Positions 1 to 6,279 of a DNA stretch of 14,058 nucleotides are shown here, one piece after another (the first letter of the stretch is position 1; each line of letters opens with the position of its first letter). The stretch covers positions 1-14,058 of the forward strand of contig JBHEKP010000187.1 of NCBI GenBank assembly GCA_041859375.1, written 5' to 3'. A program made the translations under genes and the position numbers. The notes under the pieces are model-generated. The model made no database searches, had not been told where the DNA came from, and saw nothing but the letters and a program-made list of their open reading frames with translations. The stretch is from JBHEKP01 sp041859375. GTDB lineage: Bacteria > Hydrogenedentota > Hydrogenedentia > Hydrogenedentales > CAITNO01.

Positions 1-561
1 TTGCGGGAGCGTCCACGGATGGGTCCATGCGTCCTGAAACCATGCGGTGCGCACATCCATGCCAAAGGCTTTCCGGAAGTACCGTTTTCCGTGCAGGCAC
101 TGGCGCACCAGCGATTCCCCGCAGGGCAGGCACCCGTCAAATTCGCACCATGTTCCGCTGGCAATGGCAAGGCGGCCCTCCCCGCCCCTGGCGAGCGGGT
201 TTGGAATGCGCCCGTCCAGTGCGTCGGCCCGGTGGGCATAATAGCGAAGCTTGTAAAACAGGTCGGGATACGCCTCCTCCAACGGCTCAATGGCGGGCAC
301 CTGCAGAAAACTGAAGGTGTAGTCCGGAAATTTCTCCATGTTGCCGAAGGCGGTTTCGAGGGTGTGGGGGATGATTACATGCAGCGTCTCCGGCTCGTAC
401 CGCCACCACCATGCGAGGTCGATATGGGACTGGGGCATGACATGAAGGGTCAACTGGTCCGCCCCCCGGTGTCCGTTTTCGTTTGTGGGATTATCCGCAA
501 AAACACCAGTGCCCATGATTGCCATCCCCGTGAATGCGGCCAACACAAGCCTGACATGCAT
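1..561 (-). CDS. GH38 alpha-mannosidase-like protein, secreted, partial (C-terminus beyond window)
   Basis: This is an open frame of 187 codons running off the left edge. It starts at an ATG (561) preceded at 9 nt by AGGAAGG (571-577). Residues 1-22 form a signal peptide ending in GVFA before Asp23, so the product is exported. Residues 40-51 (HVMPQSHIDLAW) match the N-terminal zinc-binding HxD motif of glycoside hydrolase family 38 (His46, Asp48). SGTW near 135, GESLVRQ at 148-154 and FQDAWTHPWTLPQ at 175-187 match the conserved GH38 N-terminal alpha-mannosidase domain. Asp177 aligns with the nucleophile/zinc-ligand Asp of the family. GH38 enzymes hydrolyse alpha-mannosides by a retaining, zinc-dependent mechanism. 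Many bacterial members lack a signal peptide, so export here points to use of external glycans. Only about a fifth of a normal GH38 protein is visible. The family call is firm; the exact linkage specificity is not. Confidence 0.85.
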   Translation of the reverse strand, partial: MHVRLVLAAFTGMAIMGTGVFADNPTNENGHRGADQLTLHVMPQSHIDLAWWWRYEPETLHVIIPHTLETAFGNMEKFPDYTFSFLQVPAIEPLEEAYPDLFYKLRYYAHRADALDGRIPNPLARGGEGRLAIASGTWCEFDGCLPCGESLVRQCLHGKRYFRKAFGMDVRTAWFQDAWTHPWTLPQ

Positions 562-580
562 TTAAACGTGCCTTCCTATG

Positions 581-606
581 CGGGGCGGCGGCACACTGCC
601 GCCCCG
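581..606 (-). other. GC-rich leader hairpin ahead of the GH38 gene
   Basis: Bases 581-589 (CGGGGCGGC) pair perfectly with 598-606 (GCCGCCCCG). The stem can extend inward by a G-T and a G-C pair to a four-base loop. On the minus-strand transcript it ends only 3 nt before the Shine-Dalgarno sequence at 571-577. No T-run follows on either strand, so it is not a standard terminator. It could affect translation initiation or protect the 5' end of a transcript. Confidence 0.55.
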
Positions 607-640
607 GCGAGACGCCGCCACATCAAAACAGCCATTCCAA

Positions 641-681
641 AAACAGAAAAAAGCGGGAACCACGCCCGGCGGTTCCCGCTT
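641..681 (-). terminator. Intrinsic terminator after the sialate O-acetylesterase gene
   Basis: Bases 651-661 (AAGCGGGAACC) pair perfectly over 11 bp with 671-681, with a 9-base loop at 662-670. Read on the minus strand, the stem runs directly into six T (complement of A647-652) and a further T-rich stretch. It lies 14 nt past the stop of the esterase gene and upstream of the GH38 gene. Confidence 0.85.
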
Positions 682-695
682 GAGTTTCACCATGC

Positions 696-2261
696 TCAGG
701 GCAGTTTTTTGCTCACCGTGAGGCCGGGCCATTCGTCCGTCCTGAAGGGGGAGGCGGGCAGGCCTTTTCCGTTGACAAGGTTGCAGACGGGGTTGTTGGC
801 CCAGGCGTAGCGCACGGCCACGGGCTTTGCCACCTGGGGCGAGGAGACCACCACGGTCTTTCCCTTCACCACCGCGTCGGCCCAGACAAATTTCTTGTCC
901 GCCCCGGCAATGGCAAAACCCTTGAGCTTGTCGCCGTCGCGGGCGGAAAGGCCGCCGTCGGCATGGTCAAACTTGACGGCAACCCTGTCGCCCTTCACCT
1001 TCATGGACTTGTACATGGGGCCCGACCAGACAACCTTCTTTCCATAGTCCTTGGCCAGCGCGTTCAGGGCCAGGCGTTTCCCCACATCCTGCTTGTTCTT
1101 GGGGTGTATGTCCTTGGCCTCGCCTATGTCGATGATGGTGGCCATGCCCGTGTTTTTCAGCGACAGGGTCATGGTCTGCGCCTCGCGCAGTTCCGCCCAT
1201 TCCGATTCCGCCGGGTCAGGCAGCACATCGGTGAAATTGGCCAGTTGCACAAAGTAGAAGGGGAAGGGGCCCTGCCCCCAGGCGTTGCGCCAGTCGGTGA
1301 TCATCGCGGGAAAAAGCTTCCGGTACTGATAGGCGCGTCCGGCATTCGACTCGCCCTGGTACCAGATGGAACCCTGAATGGCATAGGGCACCAGCGGGGC
1401 GATCATGGCGTTGTACAGGCCGGAGGCAAGCCAGGGATGGTCCGGGCCCCGGGGGGCGTCCGGCTTCTTGGGTTCGGGAATGCCCGCCGCCTTGGCCTGT
1501 TCGGCCCCTTTTTTCCACTCTTCCATGGCCGTGTCATACGCCGTCTTTGCCGCGGGATACTGCGCCAGCAGTTTGTCCCAATGCTTCACCATCCCCGCCA
1601 GATCAGGATCGCTCTCCAGCATGGAACGGCTGGTCCAGGACTCAGCGGGCGTGCCGCCCCAGGAGGTGTGAACAAGCCCCATGGGCACCCCGTCCAACTG
1701 CTGGTGCAGTTCCTTGCCAAAGAAATAGAGGACCGCTGAAAACTCGGGAATGCTCTCCGGGGTGCAAATCACCCAGCTTCCCTCGCAGTTGTCCTGGGGG
1801 GTGGTGGCGACCGTGCGTTTCACGTCAAACAGCCGGATTTTCGGGTAATTGGCATTGGCTATTTCATGGTCGGAATTCGCCGAATTCTTCACGGTCCACT
1901 GCATGTTGGACTGGCCGGAACCAACCCAGACCTCGCCCACCAGCACATCCGTGAAGGTGAGCGTGTTGTCCGCACCCTGAATCTTGAGTTCATAGGGTCC
2001 GCCGCCCGCCTTCATCTTCGGCAGTTTCACCATCCACCGCCCCGCCGCGCAGGCGGTGGCGGTTTCGGTTTTGCCGTTCAGGGTTACCGCCACCTTTTCA
2101 CCGGGGTCGGCCTTGCCCCACACCGGCAGGGATTTCCCCTGCTGCAGCACCATGTGGTCGCCGAATACACTTGGCGTGCTTACCGTGGCCCATGCGCCGG
2201 ACGCAACCGACAGCGTGAAAACCGCGGCAAGAACAACACCCATGCCTTTCTGGAATCTCAT
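696..2261 (-). CDS. Sialate O-acetylesterase family protein, secreted
   Basis: This 521-residue protein belongs to the SGNH-fold sialate O-acetylesterase family, which removes O-acetyl groups from sialic acids and, in related enzymes, from other sugars. The start is taken at the ATG at 2261 because AAGGAG (2268-2273) lies 6 nt upstream and a clean signal peptide follows (residues 1-25, ending SGAWA). An in-frame upstream start at 2327 would add 22 polar residues before the signal peptide and has no better ribosome site. Family motifs are GQSNM at 116-120 (candidate nucleophile Ser118), WYQGESN at 300-306 and DIHP at 384-387 (candidate His386). The beta-sandwich-like N-terminus (FGDHMVLQQG, 33-42) and VHTSWGGTPAESW (197-209) are also typical. 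Length is normal for the bacterial family. It lies upstream of a GH38 gene on the same strand but is followed by a strong terminator, so coupling to that gene would be partial. Confidence 0.92.
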   Translation of the reverse strand: MRFQKGMGVVLAAVFTLSVASGAWATVSTPSVFGDHMVLQQGKSLPVWGKADPGEKVAVTLNGKTETATACAAGRWMVKLPKMKAGGGPYELKIQGADNTLTFTDVLVGEVWVGSGQSNMQWTVKNSANSDHEIANANYPKIRLFDVKRTVATTPQDNCEGSWVICTPESIPEFSAVLYFFGKELHQQLDGVPMGLVHTSWGGTPAESWTSRSMLESDPDLAGMVKHWDKLLAQYPAAKTAYDTAMEEWKKGAEQAKAAGIPEPKKPDAPRGPDHPWLASGLYNAMIAPLVPYAIQGSIWYQGESNAGRAYQYRKLFPAMITDWRNAWGQGPFPFYFVQLANFTDVLPDPAESEWAELREAQTMTLSLKNTGMATIIDIGEAKDIHPKNKQDVGKRLALNALAKDYGKKVVWSGPMYKSMKVKGDRVAVKFDHADGGLSARDGDKLKGFAIAGADKKFVWADAVVKGKTVVVSSPQVAKPVAVRYAWANNPVCNLVNGKGLPASPFRTDEWPGLTVSKKLP

Positions 2262-2280
2262 TGTTTTCTCCTTCTTGAAA

Positions 2281-2297
2281 CCGGGACACTTCCCCGG
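2281..2297 (-). other. Small leader hairpin before the sialate O-acetylesterase ribosome site
   Basis: CCGGG (2281-2285) pairs with CCCGG (2293-2297) around a 7-base loop. It ends 7 nt before the AAGGAG at 2268-2273. The stem is short and could be chance in GC-rich DNA, but it resembles the position of hairpins ahead of three or four other genes in this window. Confidence 0.35.
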
Positions 2298-2329
2298 CGG
2301 TCCTTTACGCGTCAAACTGGGAAACAATG

Positions 2330-2358
2330 CCTATATCATTTCCGTCAGGCATGGCCAA
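2330..2358 (-). promoter_or_regulatory. Predicted sigma70-type promoter for the sialate O-acetylesterase gene
   Basis: On the minus strand TTGGCC (2353-2358) is followed after 17 nt by TATAGG (2330-2335), with an extended -10 TG one base ahead of it (2337-2338). This would give a leader of about 60 nt. The -35 is weak and the call rests on spacing plus the extended -10. Confidence 0.4.
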
Positions 2359-2453
2359 AGTCAACCGTTTTTCTACCATCCGGCCGTTGGGTTGCGCTAA
2401 TATTCAACCTTCATAGAACTGCCCTCGCGGCAAAAACCTGGAGGACGATTGAG

Positions 2454-3230
2454 ATGTTCGGAAAGTTTGCCCGTTGCGTTGCGCTGTCTTGTGTGCTTGG
2501 CGCGCTTCTTCCATGCCTCGCCCTTTCGGGGTGCGCCACGGCGCAGGGGGATGCCGGGGGGAAGAAAGTGGTGGTGGTGTGGTCGGAGGGAACCGCCCCG
2601 AAGGACGTGTATCCCAATGACATCAACGGCGCCATCGCCGAAGGCCTTGCGGACATGCCGGGATGGGAAGTGGTCACGGCAAGCATCAAGGATCCGGAAC
2701 AGGGCATATCCGACGATCTGCTGAAACGCACCGACGTGCTCATCTGGTGGGGCCACAAAAAACACGGCCTTGTCAAAAACGCGCTGGTGGCGAAAATTGA
2801 GAACCGGGTGAAAAACGAGGGGATGGGCTTCATCTCGCTTCACTCCTCTCATTTCGCGAAACCCAACAAGGCGCTCATGGGCACCGAATGCTCCTGGGGT
2901 GCCTATGAGGGCGACTCCAGCAACCTGCGCGTGACCGTGGCAGACCCGGCCCATCCCATCGCCAAGGGCGTTGCCGACTTCACCACCGTCCACGAGGAGC
3001 GCTACAGCGAACCCTATGCGGTGCCCGAACCCGAGGCAGTCGTGTTCACCGGCGTGCACGAGATCAAAAAAGGCGGCGAGGACCCATCGCGCATCGGCCT
3101 CTGCTGGCATGTCGGCAAGGGAAAATTCTTCTACTTCCAGGCCGGACACGAAACCAACCCCATCTTCTACGACAAAAATGTGCGGACAATCATGCGCAAC
3201 GCCGTTGAATGGGCCGCCCCCGAAAAATAA
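2454..3230 (+). CDS. ThuA-like domain lipoprotein
   Basis: This is a 258-residue protein of the ThuA (trehalose utilisation) family, a class I glutamine-amidotransferase-like fold. Members are common in saccharolytic bacteria and often sit beside sugar hydrolases or oxidoreductases; the biochemical role of most is unsettled. The ATG at 2454 follows GGAGG (2440-2444) at 9 nt. The N-terminus has a signal peptide with lipobox LSGC, so Cys27 would be lipidated and the protein anchored in a membrane facing the periplasm. Family features are YPNDINGAIAEGL (53-65), DVLIWWGHKKH (94-104), GFISLHSSHF (125-134), HPIAKGV (167-173), ERYSEPY (182-188) and the C-terminal FYFQAGHETN (226-235). The frame is open for about 200 codons upstream of this start, but that part is antisense to the esterase gene and its divergent control region and is not coding. 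It converges on the alpha/beta hydrolase gene. Confidence 0.85.
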   Translation: MFGKFARCVALSCVLGALLPCLALSGCATAQGDAGGKKVVVVWSEGTAPKDVYPNDINGAIAEGLADMPGWEVVTASIKDPEQGISDDLLKRTDVLIWWGHKKHGLVKNALVAKIENRVKNEGMGFISLHSSHFAKPNKALMGTECSWGAYEGDSSNLRVTVADPAHPIAKGVADFTTVHEERYSEPYAVPEPEAVVFTGVHEIKKGGEDPSRIGLCWHVGKGKFFYFQAGHETNPIFYDKNVRTIMRNAVEWAAPEK

Positions 3231-3250
3231 CCATCCCCACACCTTTAATT

Positions 3251-3290
3251 GAAAGCCCGGCCCGCATCCACGGGCCGGGCTTTCCTTTCC
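3251..3290. terminator. Shared bidirectional terminator between convergent genes
   Basis: Bases 3251-3264 and 3271-3284 form a perfect 14-bp GC-rich stem flanked by AAAG/CTTT, with a six-base loop (CATCCA). TTTCCTTTCC follows on the plus strand and CTTTCAATTAAAGG on the minus strand. It lies 21 nt after the ThuA stop and 25 nt after the hydrolase stop, so it can serve both genes. The U-runs are interrupted but the stem is very stable. Confidence 0.82.
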
Positions 3291-3308
3291 ACCCGCCATC
3301 CCCGCTCA

Positions 3309-4145
3309 TTAGTCCCCGTGGAAAAAGCGCACAATATTCTTTCTGAACGCCTCCCGCAACACCAGGGTGAAATGGTTGGCCCCCTCCACGCGCACATATT
3401 TCATGTTGGCCGTCCTTTCCGCAAGACGGCCGGCAATCTCATAAAATCCGTCCTCTGTTCCCACCATCAGCAGAGTGTCTGTTTTGTTTTGCCGCAGCAT
3501 CTCCTCGGACACCGCCAGATCCTTCATGCTTTCCATGATTATTTTGTTCAGCACGTCCCTGCTCGTGTGCCTGGCAATCATGCGGCGCACTGTGTGCACC
3601 ATTCCGGCGAAGGTGCTTCCGGAGGCATTGATGCCCCGGTAAGGTTCCGGAACCACAAAGTCCGCCGAGGGTTCAATCCATCCAATCGCGCACAATGCCG
3701 CCGTGCGCACCCGTTCGGGGTGCTCCTCCATGAGCTTGAGCACAATCGCCCCGCCGAGTGAAAATCCCGCGAAATGCGCCTTTTCAATGTTCAGGTGGTC
3801 CATGAGCCGGACAATGTCCTCAACCATGTGCGTGCCATAGGCATCGCCGGAGTCTGGCTTGTCACTGAGGCCATGTCCACGCAAATCGGGAATGATCACC
3901 CGAAAATCCTTCTCCAGTTCCCGGGAGACCCCGGTCAACCCCCAATTCCAATCGCCGTTTACCCCCAAACCATGCACCAAAATAACCGGCTCGCCGCTCC
4001 CCGTGTCCGAATAAAACAGGCGCACCCCCTCCGAATCAAAATAATGCCCCTCTGAACGGGAGGATATAAGGTAAAAAAACATTGCGACAGCCACAAATAT
4101 AGTGACGCCGACAACACCCAAAGTTGAAAATATCGCGTTTTTCAC
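3309..4145 (-). CDS. Membrane-anchored alpha/beta hydrolase
   Basis: This is an alpha/beta hydrolase of about 278 residues. The N-terminus has one hydrophobic segment (about residues 7-27) that fits a signal anchor, so the enzyme probably acts outside the cytoplasmic membrane. Catalytic features are VHGLG (57-61, oxyanion region), PDLRGHGLSD (86-95), the nucleophile elbow GFSLGG with Ser129, the acid Asp232 in VGTEDGF, and His258 in GANHFT. All three triad residues are present, so it should be an active esterase, lipase or C-C hydrolase-type enzyme; the substrate cannot be read from sequence. The start is uncertain: GTG at 4145 is preferred because TGGGGG lies about 9 nt upstream. A TTG at 4154 would add three residues. 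An out-of-frame ATG at 4161 meets a stop after four codons. It is convergent with the ThuA gene and divergent from the 41-residue membrane protein gene. Confidence 0.88.
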   Translation of the reverse strand: MKNAIFSTLGVVGVTIFVAVAMFFYLISSRSEGHYFDSEGVRLFYSDTGSGEPVILVHGLGVNGDWNWGLTGVSRELEKDFRVIIPDLRGHGLSDKPDSGDAYGTHMVEDIVRLMDHLNIEKAHFAGFSLGGAIVLKLMEEHPERVRTAALCAIGWIEPSADFVVPEPYRGINASGSTFAGMVHTVRRMIARHTSRDVLNKIIMESMKDLAVSEEMLRQNKTDTLLMVGTEDGFYEIAGRLAERTANMKYVRVEGANHFTLVLREAFRKNIVRFFHGD

Positions 4146-4262
4146 CTCAAACAACCCCCATAATCACGCGTTACTATTTGGAAAAGATAACCAACCGGCT
4201 CATTGAAATTCAAGATTTTATCAGAGAATAAAAAGACCGCTTATTCCGGAATTTCTTGAAAT

Positions 4263-4291
4263 TTGCCTTTATTGGGAGTGGATGTTATTAT
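4263..4291 (+). promoter_or_regulatory. Predicted promoter for the 41-residue membrane protein gene
   Basis: TTGCCT (4263-4268), a 17-nt spacer, and TATTAT (4286-4291) with an extended -10 TG at 4283-4284. Transcription would begin near 4298, leaving a leader of about 20 nt that still contains the GGAGG site at 4307-4311. The surrounding 150 bases are clearly more AT-rich than the rest of the window. Confidence 0.4.
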
Positions 4292-4318
4292 TTTCATATA
4301 ACCTATGGAGGCAATAAA

Positions 4319-4444
4319 ATGTCTGAAATGAGTGGTTTTCTTTGGGGCGGGTTGGGTTTAATCCTCACCCTGATTTACAGCGTTTTTTTTGAAATTGGCT
4401 ACACATTGGTGATGGGGGGCAGGGGATTGGTGCAAATCTGGTAA
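4319..4444 (+). CDS. 41-residue single-pass membrane microprotein, function unknown
   Basis: The ATG at 4319 is preceded at 7 nt by a perfect GGAGG (4307-4311), one of the best ribosome sites in the window. The frame is 41 codons plus TAA. Residues 7-31 are one long hydrophobic segment with closely spaced glycines (Gly6, Gly10, Gly11, Gly13), broken by Glu25, and followed by GGRG and a short C-terminus ending in Trp. There is no recognisable domain. Leaderless extension to an upstream TTG (4256) would give 62 residues but ignores the ribosome site. It sits alone in an AT-rich stretch between a divergent hydrolase gene and pal. It could be a small regulatory membrane protein, a type I toxin-like peptide, or a subunit of an envelope complex. 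I do not recognise the family. The gene call rests on the ribosome site and the coherent membrane segment. Confidence 0.6.
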   Translation: MSEMSGFLWGGLGLILTLIYSVFFEIGYTLVMGGRGLVQIW

Positions 4445-4547
4445 CATTACTATTTTGGTCATTATTTGAAAAAATCCATTAAACGGGTTTGTGTATTGTT
4501 GGGAACTTATTGTCCCCGAAAGGGATAGAGTTGACAAGGTGCCCTGA

Positions 4548-4577
4548 TTGAAGCAGGTCCACCAAAAGGGTTATAAT
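4548..4577 (+). promoter_or_regulatory. Predicted sigma70-type promoter for pal-cpoB
   Basis: TTGAAG (4548-4553), an 18-nt spacer, then a perfect TATAAT (4572-4577). This gives a leader of about 78 nt before the pal start. A consensus TTGACA also occurs at 4531-4536 but has no -10 at proper spacing. Confidence 0.55.
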
Positions 4578-4661
4578 GACCCCGAGCGGTAATGTGAGCC
4601 GCAAGGTGGCGTTTCTACCCCCAATTTCTGTACCAAAACAACAGCGGAGAGTGAAGAGACT

Positions 4662-5183
4662 ATGAAGAGCATGTGGAGAGTTCTGACCATTACCTTGTGC
4701 TTGGCACTGGCCCTTGGCATGACGGCGGGTTGCAAGAGGAAAACCCCGCCCCTTGACACCAACATGGGTGACAACACGGCGGTCGAGCAGACTTCCGGCG
4801 ACGGCCTTCCGGAGATTAACGAGGACATGCTGTTTGAACCGGGCAGCAAGTACGGCCTCCAGACCGTCATGTTTGACTTTGACAGCTCGTCCCTGCGTCC
4901 CGACGCGATGGACACGCTGAAGGGCAACGCCGAGAAGATCAAGCAGTTCCCGAACGTGATGATTCAGCTTGCGGGCCACTGCGACGAGCGCGGCACCCAG
5001 GAATACAACCTTGCGCTTGGCGAGCGCCGCGCGCTGGCCGTCCGCAACTACCTGATCCAGCTCGGCATCTCCGGCGACCGCCTGATCACCATCAGCTACG
5101 GCAAGGAATTCCCGGCCGTCCAGGGCAGCAGCGAGGCCGCCTGGGCGCAGAACCGCCGCGTTGAGTTTAACAAAGCCAAGTAA
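4662..5183 (+). CDS. pal: Peptidoglycan-associated lipoprotein Pal (OmpA-family)
   Basis: This 173-residue lipoprotein of the outer membrane binds peptidoglycan and, in the Tol-Pal system, links it to the outer membrane during constriction. The signal peptide ends in lipobox TAGC, so Cys24 is the lipidated residue. A short linker (25-60) is followed by an OmpA C-terminal domain (about 65-171): VMFDFDSSSL (69-78), the peptidoglycan-binding GHCDERGTQEYNLALGERR (105-123) and NRRVEF (164-169). Length and order are those of typical Pal proteins. A purine-rich GAAGAG lies just upstream of the ATG. cpoB follows 32 nt downstream on the same strand, so the two are probably co-transcribed from the promoter near 4550. 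The usual partners tolQ, tolR, tolA and tolB are not adjacent; upstream are a microprotein gene and an unrelated hydrolase. Another OmpA-like lipoprotein is a possible alternative, but the cpoB neighbour strongly favours Pal. Confidence 0.93.
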   Translation: MKSMWRVLTITLCLALALGMTAGCKRKTPPLDTNMGDNTAVEQTSGDGLPEINEDMLFEPGSKYGLQTVMFDFDSSSLRPDAMDTLKGNAEKIKQFPNVMIQLAGHCDERGTQEYNLALGERRALAVRNYLIQLGISGDRLITISYGKEFPAVQGSSEAAWAQNRRVEFNKAK

Positions 5184-5215
5184 TTCCGGCTTAAACAACT
5201 CCAAAGGAAGCAGAC

Positions 5216-6133
5216 ATGTTGCTTATTCGCACAGTCGCAGTGACGGGCGCGGCGGTCATGCTGGCCCTTGCCACGGGTTGCGCCACCGGCGGCAACCAGA
5301 TGCAGACGACCATCTACGACATGCACAAGCGCATTGTGAAGCTGGACAAGGATCTCGGCGACTCGATCACAAAACTGAACGAGACCGCCGCCACCCTCAG
5401 CGTGCGGGTGGACGAGATGGACCAGCAGACGCGTCAGCTTAACTCCATGATGGAGGACAACCAGAAGCGGCTTGATGAAATCGGACGCGACCTGTCCAAG
5501 TTCAAGGCGGACATGTACCGCCACCTTGGCGTGACCGCGCCCGGCGCGGGTCCGATGCTCGCCCCCGGCCAGAATGTGACCACCGGCGTGCCCACCATCG
5601 AGCAGCCGGGGCGCACCCCGGCCGGCGGTGTGGTGCAGGGCCAGAACATTCTGACCGACTCGGCCGCCAATCCGGTTCCCGGATCGCAGCCCGTTGACGA
5701 GGTGGCCGCCGCGGCCGCCCCGGCCGCGGGTGCGGCGGCCCCTGCGGCCGGCGATCCGAAGGCGGTGTACGCGCAGGCCCAGCGGACCTACGCGAACAAC
5801 GACTTTCCAAACGCCATGCAGCAGTTCGACGCGTTCCTCAAGCAGTATCCGAACAATGCCGACATGGCGCCCAACGCGCTGTTTTGGAAGGCCAAATGCC
5901 TGCTGAACATGGAGAAGTACCAGGATTCCATCACCGCGTTTGAGGATTTGCGCACCAAGTTCCCGAACAACTCCAAAGTCCCCTTTGCCATGCACAACCA
6001 GGCGGTTGCCTACTCGCGGCTTGGCAAAAACGACGAGGCGAAGCGGCTCATGCAGGCCGTTGTTGACCAGTTCCCGATGTCACCCGTCGCGGAACAGGCC
6101 AAATCCGACCTTCAGCGGCTTTCGGGGCAATAA
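5216..6133 (+). CDS. cpoB: Tol-Pal-associated periplasmic protein CpoB/YbgF, lipoprotein form
   Basis: This is a 305-residue protein with the CpoB/YbgF layout: signal sequence, N-terminal coiled coil (about 30-103, heptad-rich with many K, D, L and M), a Pro/Ala/Gly-rich linker (105-180, including a run of alanines at 164-169), and C-terminal TPR repeats (about 181-305). The TPR part shows the typical YAQAQRTYANNDFPNAMQQF start and YPNNADMAPNALFW. CpoB coordinates outer-membrane constriction with peptidoglycan synthesis in the Tol-Pal system. The signal ends in LATGC, so Cys22 would be lipidated; the E. coli protein is instead a soluble periplasmic protein. AAAGGAAG (5203-5210) is the ribosome site. 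The gene follows pal by 32 nt and ends ahead of a strong terminator. The linker is longer and more Ala-rich than in enterobacterial homologues. Confidence 0.9.
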   Translation: MLLIRTVAVTGAAVMLALATGCATGGNQMQTTIYDMHKRIVKLDKDLGDSITKLNETAATLSVRVDEMDQQTRQLNSMMEDNQKRLDEIGRDLSKFKADMYRHLGVTAPGAGPMLAPGQNVTTGVPTIEQPGRTPAGGVVQGQNILTDSAANPVPGSQPVDEVAAAAAPAAGAAAPAAGDPKAVYAQAQRTYANNDFPNAMQQFDAFLKQYPNNADMAPNALFWKAKCLLNMEKYQDSITAFEDLRTKFPNNSKVPFAMHNQAVAYSRLGKNDEAKRLMQAVVDQFPMSPVAEQAKSDLQRLSGQ

Positions 6134-6179
6134 AGAACGGCGCGGCCCTTAAACCGGACACCGAAAAACATGTATAATC

Positions 6180-6215
6180 GGCGCGGGATTGGACAGATCC
6201 CGCGCCCCTTTTTTT
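6180..6215 (+). terminator. Intrinsic terminator after pal-cpoB
   Basis: GGCGCGGGAT (6180-6189) pairs perfectly with 6197-6206 around a 7-base loop and is followed by seven T (6209-6215). It is a textbook rho-independent terminator on the plus strand. A TATAAT hexamer (6173-6178) lies just before the stem. Confidence 0.9.
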
Positions 6216-6231
6216 AGCACAGGCAACAACC

Positions 6232-6253
6232 CCGCGGGACGCGCGCCCCGCGG
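6232..6253 (+). other. GC-rich leader hairpin ahead of the sugar kinase gene
   Basis: CCGCGGG (6232-6238) pairs with CCCGCGG (6247-6253) around an 8-base loop. It ends 10 nt before the ribosome site GGGAAGG (6264-6270). No T-run follows, so it is not a terminator. It may act in translation control or transcript stability. Confidence 0.5.
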
Positions 6254-6279
6254 CATGGACAACGGGAAGGACTTCATTC

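Noticed and set aside
1..810. Plus-strand frame of 269 codons over the left edge
   Set aside because: It is antisense to the GH38 gene and the end of the esterase gene. It is rich in Pro, Arg and His as expected of a shadow frame, and matches no family.
2398..2403. TAATAT as -10 of a promoter for the ThuA gene
   Set aside because: No acceptable -35 at 16-19 nt upstream (ACCATC region), so it was not listed as a promoter.
2397..3299. Minus-strand 300-codon frame opposite the ThuA gene
   Set aside because: The ThuA frame has clear family motifs, a lipobox and a ribosome site; the opposite frame has none and runs through the shared terminator.
4531..4536. Consensus TTGACA upstream of pal as the -35
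   Set aside because: The only good -10 (4572-4577) is 35 nt away; TTGAAG at 4548 has the correct spacing.
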